NCBI GenBank assembly: GCA_016214895.1
Contig: JACRMR010000003.1
Coordinates: 186,001 to 250,000, forward strand
Direction of reading: 5' to 3'
Source of the DNA: a candidate division KSB1 bacterium
Lineage (GTDB): Bacteria; Electryoneota; RPQS01
Length of the DNA: 64,000 bases
Shown here: positions 46,097 to 53,198 of the stretch, piece after piece
How the letters are laid out: every line of letters starts with the position of its first letter
Numbering within the stretch: the stretch's first letter is position 1
Position numbers and translations under genes: made by a program
The notes under the pieces: generated by a model
Told to the model about the DNA's origin: nothing
Databases searched by the model: none
Seen by the model: only the letters and a program-made list of their open reading frames with translations

Positions 46097-46263
46097 GGGC
46101 TAACTCCTGAAAATTGATTGAAGGGACAACAGCAGACTGTCCGCCAATCTAAGGATTTGCCGAAAGAGAAGCAAACTCATTGAAAATGCTGAAGTTTGGA
46201 TGTAGGAAGTTGCCGAGCGGCTCACGAACCGCTATGAAGCATGTTGAACGTGGCGACGCGAGG

Positions 46264-46331
46264 TTCCGGCAGGGACACAGTCCCTGCTCGGCGGAAGGTT
46301 CCGGCGGGGACGGCGTCCCGGCGCGGCGGAA
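46264..46331. repeat. Dispersed palindrome, family C, two copies in tandem
   Basis: Copies at 46264-46296 and 46299-46331, separated by GG, just past the stop of mntH. Both follow TTCCGGC(A/G)GGGAC - TCCC and end GCGGAAG; the second copy is more diverged. Confidence 0.65.
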
Positions 46332-46338
46332 GCGACGT

Positions 46339-48222
46339 TTACGCTTCCACGCGTACCATGAAGACCGGGACCTGCACCCGGTGCCGGACGCGCGTGGCGG
46401 TTGCGCCGAAGAGAATGTCCTGCGTGAAGCGGTGGCCGTGCGTGCCCATGATGAGCAGATCAATGTCTTCATCATGGACGATGCGCACGATTTCGTCAGG
46501 CGGATTACCGTAGCCGAGCACGACTCGAACGTTGACGCCGAGTTTCGCGACTTCGTCTCGCAGATTGGCCATGTAGGCTTCGTCGCCCACGACTTCGTGG
46601 TCGCTGGACTGTTCTCTCCAGAAGCGGGGACCGAGTCCGTCCATGACGTGAATCAGGGCAAGTTCGGAGTCATAGCGCTTGGCCATGGCGACACCCTGAC
46701 GCACGAGCTTGGCATCGGTTGCGGAGACTTCGATTGCGACTCCGACGCGACGATAGACGGCTTCGGGCACGGCTTCGAGATGGAAGGTGGGCAGGGCTTC
46801 GGCGCGTTTGCGGGTTCGGCGCAAGATCGGCACCATGGCCAGATACAGGAGCAGCACGGCGAGGCCGGCGGCAATGAGGAGGACCAGCACATGATACCAC
46901 TGCGGACCGGCGGGACTTGCGGAAATCCAGTTGCCAAGGATACTGCTGACCAGCCGCACGTTCAGCCCGATAATCAGAATGGCGGCGATCCAGGCGAGCA
47001 TCTTGACCCACGTGCGATTGGCGAATTCGCCCATTTTGGATTGGTCGCTGGTGAAATGGATCAGCGGCAGAATGGCGAACGGCAATTGCATGGAGAGCAC
47101 GACCTGCGAGAGAATCAGCAGTTGATAAGTCCCGGAGTCGCCGAGGACGAGCAGGGTGAGTACGGCGGGGACGATGGCCAGCGAGCGGGTGATCATGCGG
47201 CGCAGCCAGGGGCGGATGCGCAGATTGACGAAGCCTTCCATCACGACCTGCCCGGCCATGGTCCCGGTGAGCGTGGAACTCTGGCCGCTGCAGAGCAGGG
47301 CGATGGCGAAGGCGGCGCTGGCGACGGTGGTGCCGAGCAGCGGCGCGAGCAGTTGATGCGCCTGCTGAATTTCGGTGACTTCGACGGCGTTGCGATGAAA
47401 GACGGCGGCGGCGAGAATGAGGATTCCGGCATTGACGAAGAAGGCGGCATTGAGGGCGATGGCGGAGTCCACGAGATTGTATTTGCAGGCCTGTCGCACG
47501 AGGGCGCTGGTGTTGCCGACCTTGCGCGTTTGCACGAGCGCGGAATGCAAGTACAGATTGTGGGGCATGACGGTGGCGCCGAGAATTCCGATGGCGACGT
47601 AGAGGCTTTCCTGATTCAGCCGGGGCGTGAATCCCAAGGCGATCCCGCCGAAGTCGGGTTTACTCAGGAACATTTCGAGCACGAAACAGGCGCCGATGGT
47701 GAGCACGAGCGCGAGGATGAAGGCTTCGACCTTGCGGATGCCGAGGTGTTGGAAATAGAGCAGCAGCAGCACGTCGAGCGCGGTGAGCACGACCCCCCAG
47801 AGCAGCGGCAGTCCGAAGAGCAAATTGAGGGCGATGGCGGTTCCCAGGACTTCGGCGAGATCGCACGCGACGATGGCGATTTCGCAGACGACCCAGAGCA
47901 TCAGTCCGACGGGTCGCGGATAGGCTTCGCGGCAGGCGCGGGCGAGATCGCGGCCGGTGACGATGCCGAGGCGGGCGCTGAGGGCCTGCAGGAGCACGGC
48001 GATCATGTTGCTCATGAGGAGGACCCAGATCAACTGATAACCGAAGCGCGAGCCGCCTTCGATATCCGTGGCCCAGTTGCCGGGGTCCATATAGCCGACG
48101 CTGACGAGATAGGCCGGACCGGCGAATGCCAGCAGCCGGCGGAAGGCGCTGACTTTGTCGGGAATTCCGACGGTGCGGTGGACCTCGGAGAGCGAGGCGG
48201 GCGGGGTGGAGCGAGTGTTCAT
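46339..48222 (-). CDS. mntH: Nramp-family Mn/Fe transporter MntH fused to a universal stress protein domain
   Basis: A 627-residue fusion. Residues about 25-460 form an Nramp transporter with eleven likely helices; the metal-site motifs DPGNWATDIEGG (46-57) and MPHNLYLHS (219-227) are intact, so proton-coupled Mn2+ or Fe2+ uptake across the inner membrane is expected. Residues about 480-627 form a UspA domain with the nucleotide-binding segment DLLIMGTHGHRFTQDILFGATA near the end. The ATG overlaps the mntR stop by 4 bases and follows GGAG. Fusion of transporter and Usp domain on one chain suggests that ATP or another nucleotide tunes uptake, an inference. A trailing family C repeat pair stands right after the stop. 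Confidence 0.94.
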   Translation of the reverse strand: MNTRSTPPASLSEVHRTVGIPDKVSAFRRLLAFAGPAYLVSVGYMDPGNWATDIEGGSRFGYQLIWVLLMSNMIAVLLQALSARLGIVTGRDLARACREAYPRPVGLMLWVVCEIAIVACDLAEVLGTAIALNLLFGLPLLWGVVLTALDVLLLLYFQHLGIRKVEAFILALVLTIGACFVLEMFLSKPDFGGIALGFTPRLNQESLYVAIGILGATVMPHNLYLHSALVQTRKVGNTSALVRQACKYNLVDSAIALNAAFFVNAGILILAAAVFHRNAVEVTEIQQAHQLLAPLLGTTVASAAFAIALLCSGQSSTLTGTMAGQVVMEGFVNLRIRPWLRRMITRSLAIVPAVLTLLVLGDSGTYQLLILSQVVLSMQLPFAILPLIHFTSDQSKMGEFANRTWVKMLAWIAAILIIGLNVRLVSSILGNWISASPAGPQWYHVLVLLIAAGLAVLLLYLAMVPILRRTRKRAEALPTFHLEAVPEAVYRRVGVAIEVSATDAKLVRQGVAMAKRYDSELALIHVMDGLGPRFWREQSSDHEVVGDEAYMANLRDEVAKLGVNVRVVLGYGNPPDEIVRIVHDEDIDLLIMGTHGHRFTQDILFGATATRVRHRVQVPVFMVRVEA

Positions 48223-48920
48223 TTGCTGCTCCGGGGGAGGGTGGTTTTGGCGGACTTGGGCTTCGGTTCGGTTTCGAGGAGAATTTGATCGGCGAGAGGT
48301 TTGCCGAGCGTAACCGGTTTGCCGTTCACTTCGAGCTGCAGTACGCTGTCATGTTCGGGGCTATCGGTGACACGCACGCGGGCGCCGGGTTTGAGGGCGA
48401 GGCCGGCGAGGTAGATCAAGGTTTCCGGCTTTTTGCCATGCACGCGGGCGACGACGGCTCGCTGATCGACGGCGAGTTCCGAGAGTCGGACCAGCGCCCG
48501 CGCGACTTCGTTGCCGTCGCTGGACGGGATGGGATCGCCGTGGGGATCGAAGGCGGGATTGCCGAGCTTGGCGTTGATCGCATCGACGAAGCGTTCGGAG
48601 ACGGCGTGTTCGATGCGCTCGGCTTCGGCATGGACTTCATCCCACGAGTAGCCGAGGTGTTCACAGAGGAAGCACTCGATCAGGCGGTGGCGGCGGATCA
48701 ATCGCGAGGCGATTTCGCCGCCTTGCCGGGTGAGGGAGATCTCGTGGCGCGGTTTGTAGTGGAGCAGCCGTCGGCGGGCCAGTTTTTGGATCATGGCCGT
48801 GACGGTGGAGTCGGTGACGCCGAGTTCGCGGGCGAGGTTGGAGGTCGAGACCGGTTCGGCGCGTTCGCGGAGCCGATGGACGAGCAGCAGGCAGTCTTCG
48901 GCGGGTGCGGATAGTTCCAT
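48219..48920 (-). CDS. mntR: DtxR/MntR-family metal-dependent repressor
   Basis: A 233-residue regulator. The N-terminal winged helix-turn-helix (about 5-65, SNLARELGVTDSTVTAMIQKL) is followed by the metal-binding and dimerisation domain (about 65-140, with HRLIECFLCEHLGYSWDEVHAEAERIEH patterns of metal ligands) and a FeoA-like SH3 domain (about 155-215). This three-domain form resembles IdeR/SirR/MntR. It probably senses Mn2+ or Fe2+ and represses the mntR-mntH operon through the palindrome at 48940-48957, which covers the predicted transcription start. No Shine-Dalgarno sequence precedes the ATG. Confidence 0.92.
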   Translation of the reverse strand: MELSAPAEDCLLLVHRLRERAEPVSTSNLARELGVTDSTVTAMIQKLARRRLLHYKPRHEISLTRQGGEIASRLIRRHRLIECFLCEHLGYSWDEVHAEAERIEHAVSERFVDAINAKLGNPAFDPHGDPIPSSDGNEVARALVRLSELAVDQRAVVARVHGKKPETLIYLAGLALKPGARVRVTDSPEHDSVLQLEVNGKPVTLGKPLADQILLETEPKPKSAKTTLPRSSK

Positions 48921-48939
48921 TCGACAGCTTTAGATTAGA

Positions 48940-48957
48940 ATTTCGATACATCGAAAT
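48940..48957. promoter_or_regulatory. MntR/DtxR-type operator
   Basis: Perfect 8-bp half sites ATTTCGAT and ATCGAAAT around a 2-base centre, 20 bases before the mntR ATG and overlapping the -10 box and start point. The TTTCGAT/ATCGAAA form is like known DtxR-family boxes. Confidence 0.75.
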
Positions 48958-48983
48958 ATACACACAGATGGGGCGAAAGTCAA
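48955..48983 (-). promoter_or_regulatory. mntR-mntH promoter
   Basis: On the minus strand TTGACT, a 17-base spacer and TATATT; predicted start near 48948, inside the palindromic operator. This geometry predicts direct autorepression. Confidence 0.75.
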
Positions 48984-49155
48984 GGGGTTTTGGCTCAGCG
49001 GGGCGGCTCGGCGCGTGCGATCTCCTTCGCCACAAATGGCTACAAGTGGCGAGGAATGTCCACAACTTGATAATAAGACAAATATTATCCCAATTGATCC
49101 GCGGCGGCAGATGTTATTGTTTTTAGTTGATTATGCATAATAATTCAGTAAGGGC
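48984..49155. other. Divergent regulatory region between mntR and cytochrome-porin gene
   Basis: No gene. The right part is strongly AT-rich (GATAATAAGACAAATATTAT, and a TTATGCATAA palindrome near 49130) and may bind regulators of the cytochrome-porin promoter. Confidence 0.5.
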
Positions 49156-49184
49156 TTGACAAAGGAGATAAAGAATCCTATATT
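49156..49184 (+). promoter_or_regulatory. Promoter of the Cyc2-like gene
   Basis: Exact TTGACA, a 17-base spacer and TATATT; predicted start near 49191, giving a leader of about 138 bases. It is the best sigma70-type match in the window. Confidence 0.75.
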
Positions 49185-49328
49185 AAACTCGTTAGTAACT
49201 TTTTTCACAAGCGGGAGTGTAGATTGCATGGCCTTGCAGCGGCGGCCGACGCCGGTTTGAGCGGCGTTCCGCCTGTGCCTGGCGCGCTCCCGCCCGGGAC
49301 CGGTTTCACTTTACGATGGAGAACCCCC

Positions 49329-50675
49329 ATGCACAAGTCGACTGGTTTGGTTGGATGGCTGGGCGCCGTCGCGCTCGGCATCGGATTGTTCTTACTGCCC
49401 ACCTTGCTGCCTTACGCCAGCAGTGGCGATGTGTTGGCGATTCCGGCGTGGAGCCGCAAGTACGACGTGACTTGCCAGATGTGTCACGCGCCGAACTTCG
49501 CGCGCCTCAATTACTATGGCGAGCGGTTTCTGGCCAACGGCTACCAAAGCCCGGACCTGAAGGAGGCGGACGGGGACACGGAAGGTAAGAAGAAGTACAG
49601 CGATCACCTGTCGCTGGACAATGAGATCGGTCACTGGTTCACGGCGCGGCTCAATCTGACACCGGTTCAGCTCGAGACGAAGGCGCTGACGGTGAAGGGG
49701 GAGAAGAAGGACAAGCTGACGATTGGCAACACCAACTGGCTGCAACTCTTTGTGGCGGGTTCGTTGTCGAAGAACACATCGATCTACATCGAGAACGAAT
49801 TTTCCGCCGGGTCCGAACCGTTCCATCAAGCCTGGTACTACCTGGGTCTGCACAATCTCGGCAACACCTCATGGCTTAACTTTCAGGCGGGTCGTCTCAG
49901 TCCCGTCGTGTTCGCGCCGTATCCGGATCGGCTGCCGCAGCTGCCTCCGATCGGCGGAGGCGCCCTTCGCGTGACCTCGTCGAACGGTGGCGGGGTTTCG
50001 TCGGTCGATATGCGATCTCCGCGCTATGGGATCCAGTATTACGGATATCAAGGTCCGGTCTCCCTCTATGCGGGCGTGACGCCGGGGTCGAAGAACTCGA
50101 ACGCGGCGAATCAGATCGGGGTGTGGGGCGGCTTGCGATTATGGATGCCGGAGAGTGGCGCGGAAGCGCTTAAAGGCTCGTCGCTGGGTATTCATTTTGA
50201 CTCGGGCACGGATGCAAAGAACCCCGCGAACAAGCCGACGGACTCGCTGGCCTATGCCGAGAATTCTTTCGTGCGCATCATGCCGGGGTTGAACCTGCGC
50301 TGGAAGGACAAGTTTGATTTGCAGGCGGCCTATGTCATGGGCACCGAGGACAACCGCAAGCTGGTCGGGACGGGCGCGAAGGAGATCGCGTATAACGGGA
50401 TCCGCGCGGTCGGCAGTTACTTCGTGAATGAGCGCTGGATTCTGTCGTTCCACTATGACAACGTCACAACCAGCGACGAGGACAAGGCCAATCTGGCGGC
50501 CGCCGATCCGCTGAAGACCGACTACCAGTTCCTGTATATTCCGGTGGTGACCTACCTCATGCGCGAGAATATTCGCGTGAGCCTCTATCCGGGACTTGAT
50601 TTGCGTGACAAGGAGAAGATCTCCGACAAGGAGAATCACCACCTCTTTTACGTGAATATTCGCGCCGCCATCTAA
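49329..50675 (+). CDS. Cyc2-like fused monohaem cytochrome c - outer-membrane porin
   Basis: A 448-residue protein. The ATG at 49329 follows GGAG and opens a signal peptide (residues about 1-32). Just after cleavage comes AIPAWSRKYDVTCQMCHAPN with a single c-type haem site C49-x2-C52-H53, then NYYGERFLANGYQ; this I-P-x-x-x-R...C-x2-C-H...L-N-x-x-G...GY pattern is the hallmark of fused cytochrome-porins such as Cyc2. The remaining 370 residues alternate polar and hydrophobic residues in many amphipathic strands and end in a strand with an aromatic pattern (HLFYVNIRAAI), as expected for an outer-membrane barrel of about 16 strands. Cyc2 proteins pass electrons from Fe(II) across the outer membrane; the broader family has unknown substrates. 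No other haem protein is adjacent. It is divergent from mntR. Confidence 0.8.
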   Translation: MHKSTGLVGWLGAVALGIGLFLLPTLLPYASSGDVLAIPAWSRKYDVTCQMCHAPNFARLNYYGERFLANGYQSPDLKEADGDTEGKKKYSDHLSLDNEIGHWFTARLNLTPVQLETKALTVKGEKKDKLTIGNTNWLQLFVAGSLSKNTSIYIENEFSAGSEPFHQAWYYLGLHNLGNTSWLNFQAGRLSPVVFAPYPDRLPQLPPIGGGALRVTSSNGGGVSSVDMRSPRYGIQYYGYQGPVSLYAGVTPGSKNSNAANQIGVWGGLRLWMPESGAEALKGSSLGIHFDSGTDAKNPANKPTDSLAYAENSFVRIMPGLNLRWKDKFDLQAAYVMGTEDNRKLVGTGAKEIAYNGIRAVGSYFVNERWILSFHYDNVTTSDEDKANLAAADPLKTDYQFLYIPVVTYLMRENIRVSLYPGLDLRDKEKISDKENHHLFYVNIRAAI

Positions 50676-50791
50676 AGGGCAACGTTTCCCGCTGCGCGCT
50701 GCAAGGGGGTTGGGGAAAACCAGTCGGAGACTTTTCCGGTCTCTACCCTTGTGGAGCGCCTTGGAGCCTCCTGACAGGCTCTGAGTGAGCA

Positions 50792-50822
50792 ACGAACCCC
50801 GTCCAAACTGGACGGGGTTCGT
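50792..50822. terminator. Bidirectional 13-bp hairpin
   Basis: Perfect stem ACGAACCCCGTCC / GGACGGGGTTCGT with an AAACT loop between the convergent cytochrome-porin and GT39-TPR genes; no long U-tract on either side. Confidence 0.65.
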
Positions 50823-50863
50823 CGTGTTGCCGATAGTTCGCGGGCATGTGCACGCTCGCCGAT

Positions 50864-52930
50864 TCACCCGGTCGGCGGGCCGATGTGCAAGCGGCGGGCG
50901 AGGTCATCGACGTGGGCTTTGACGGAATCGTCGCGGATGCGGATGCGCAGGAGTTCGTCGAGTTGTTGGCGGGCGGCGGTGGTGTCATGGCGGCTGAGCG
51001 CGGCCTCTGCGATCGCGATGCGGGCGGGCGCATAGGCCGGGTAGAGCTTGATTGCGGCGTGCATGAGGGAATCCGCGAGGGGGGCGTTTCTGCTGAGCTC
51101 CGCGATCACGCCGGCCTTATGGAGCAGTTCCGGCGACTCGGGCTCCTGCTCATGCGCGCGCAGGAGTGAGCCCACCGCTTCCGCGAACATGCGCAGCCGG
51201 GTTTCGATGCGGGCGCGGGCGAGCCAGACCTCTGTGGGCGCGTCGCCGGACTTGGGGAAGCGCTCGGCGACAAAGGCATAGGCGCGTTCATCATCCTGCG
51301 CCAGAACATAGCGGTCGAGTTCTTCGAGAAAGGTCTGCAAGGGCGCCCCGAGGAGGGAATCGGGTGCGCTGACTCCGGCCAGTTCATACTCTCGCCGCGC
51401 GTCGTCAAAGGAGCCGAGCTTCCAGAGGCAATCGGCCAAACCGACGCGCGCGTCGCGCAGGCTGTCATTGGAGGCGAGCGCTCGCGCATAGAGCGGGACC
51501 GCATCGGCGATCATGCCGCGATCGACGGCGATGGTGGCCATGTTGGCGAAGTCCATGCTCGGTTTGGTCATGCGCTGCACGGTGCTTGACGGCCAGTTGG
51601 CCACCGCGAGCATGAGCAGATAGACCCAGGCGCCGAGCAACAGGCGCTTCCAGTTCTGCTCGACGATCAGTTGCCATAGTCCGGCGACAAAGCACGCGGC
51701 TCCGAGCAACAGCACGAGCGTCAGCGGAAACCGATACTCGCTTGCACTGAAGAAGATTAGACAAGTCAGCACATAGGCGGCGGCGTAACACCAGAGCAGC
51801 GCGAGCCGTCTCCAGATCGGCCAGGCGAGGAAGATCCCGGCGACTGCCAGCGGGAACAGGAGTCCCCAGCGTAGGGGCAAGGCTCCGACGATCGGGCAGT
51901 AGCTGGCGACGGCGCGAAAGGAGAGATTGTTGGCGATCTCCGCGTTCTGGGTGACGAGCCAGAGTTTTTTCACAAAGAGCACGACCCAAGGTCCCGGCCA
52001 GCGTGAGATTTCGGTCAGCGCGCGACGACCCCAGTAGCGGTTAGCCTCGGCGAGGGTGAGGCTGTCGTGGGCGAGGCGCGAGGCTTCGTCGCGAAACGCT
52101 TCGGCCTCGCGGATCGGATCGGCGGAATACACAAACGGCAAGTCATCATAGGCGCCACTCGCTCCGTAGCGGTTGCCGATATAGAAGTTGACGCCGCCGG
52201 AGGAGGTAGTGAGAGCGGGCGTGCCGGTTACGGTCCAATTGCGGATCAGCGCCGGGGCCAGCGTCACGCAGGTTGCGGCCAGGAACAGCAGCGCGAAACG
52301 CCGCAGATCAGCGCGCTTCCGGAGCAGCCACGCCACCAGCAAGGCCGCAAACAGCAACACCGACGGCCGGGTGAGAGCAGAGAGTCCGGCCAGTCCTCCG
52401 GCCAGAATCCAGCCGAACGGCCGGGCCTCCTGCTCGCGGTCCACGGTGTTGGTCCGCGTGACGAGTACGTAGATGAGGGCGGAATTAAGGAACAGGATCA
52501 GCGAGGCGCTGAGCAGGACACCGTCATAATAGAGCCACGGCGCACAAAAAACGGCCAGCGCGCCCGTAATCAGAGCCACACGCCGGCCGAACAGATTATC
52601 AGCGGTCAGGATCAGCAATCCGCACGACCCGATCGAGAGCAGGAACTGTGCGATGACCACCAGCCCTGTCGCTTTCGAGCCGGAGGCGGCAAACAGCCCG
52701 GCGAGGAAATACGGGTACCCGGGCGAGAGCCAGAACGGTCCGGGCGGGTTTCCCTGCCCGGTGACGAGCATTTTCGCCCACGTGAGATAGAACTCGCTGT
52801 CGAGGAACAGCAAGTTCAGCAGCGGCGAATGGAGCAGTTGCCGCAGGTAGATGATGCGAACGGCAAGGAAGAGGGCCGCGATGAGCGCGAGCCAGCGCCA
52901 TTCCTTTGGTGAGTAGTTCCCCCTGAACAT
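50864..52930 (-). CDS. GT39-like membrane glycosyltransferase with C-terminal TPR region
   Basis: A 688-residue protein. The start at 52930 was chosen because an intrinsic terminator lies at 52957-52988, inside the longer frame that begins at 53062. About ten to twelve membrane helices fill residues 1-460. The first loop holds FLDSEFYLTWAKMLVTG, with the acidic motif of GT39/ArnT-PMT-type enzymes that use lipid-linked sugar donors on the periplasmic side, followed by SPGYPYFLAGLF. Residues about 480-688 are soluble helical repeats of TPR type (SLRDARVGLADCLWKLGSFDDARREYELAG and similar). Joining a GT39 membrane part to a TPR tail is known in several phyla; substrate unknown. Confidence 0.8.
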   Translation of the reverse strand: MFRGNYSPKEWRWLALIAALFLAVRIIYLRQLLHSPLLNLLFLDSEFYLTWAKMLVTGQGNPPGPFWLSPGYPYFLAGLFAASGSKATGLVVIAQFLLSIGSCGLLILTADNLFGRRVALITGALAVFCAPWLYYDGVLLSASLILFLNSALIYVLVTRTNTVDREQEARPFGWILAGGLAGLSALTRPSVLLFAALLVAWLLRKRADLRRFALLFLAATCVTLAPALIRNWTVTGTPALTTSSGGVNFYIGNRYGASGAYDDLPFVYSADPIREAEAFRDEASRLAHDSLTLAEANRYWGRRALTEISRWPGPWVVLFVKKLWLVTQNAEIANNLSFRAVASYCPIVGALPLRWGLLFPLAVAGIFLAWPIWRRLALLWCYAAAYVLTCLIFFSASEYRFPLTLVLLLGAACFVAGLWQLIVEQNWKRLLLGAWVYLLMLAVANWPSSTVQRMTKPSMDFANMATIAVDRGMIADAVPLYARALASNDSLRDARVGLADCLWKLGSFDDARREYELAGVSAPDSLLGAPLQTFLEELDRYVLAQDDERAYAFVAERFPKSGDAPTEVWLARARIETRLRMFAEAVGSLLRAHEQEPESPELLHKAGVIAELSRNAPLADSLMHAAIKLYPAYAPARIAIAEAALSRHDTTAARQQLDELLRIRIRDDSVKAHVDDLARRLHIGPPTG

Positions 52931-52956
52931 AGTTGAAAAATACGCGAAAAGGAGGA

Positions 52957-52988
52957 GAAAAACAAGCCCCCGCAGGAGGACGGGGGCT
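52957..52988 (-). terminator. Intrinsic terminator upstream of GT39-TPR gene
   Basis: On the minus strand AGCCCCCG - 8-base loop - CGGGGGCT followed by TGTTTTTC. It ends the transcript of the FG-GAP gene (stop at 53199) and marks the left limit for the next start codon. Confidence 0.7.
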
Positions 52989-53198
52989 AAACCGGGCGCG
53001 CAGGTGGGAGGAACCCGCCACGCCCGAATCTTGAATGGACGGCCGGCGGTCGAGGTCCGCAACGTACCTCAACCGCCCGGCCTGGTTCGGTTCTCCGCCG
53101 TGTCAGGAGTAACGCGACGGAAGAGCCAAGACATTTTCAACACGACTTTCCGTGGGGTGGGGTCGGCCGCGGCCCCCCCCGCTGGGAATTCGACGGTT

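Noticed and set aside
46180-48288. 702-codon plus-strand frame antisense to mntH
   Set aside because: Composition artefact opposite a clear Nramp-Usp gene.
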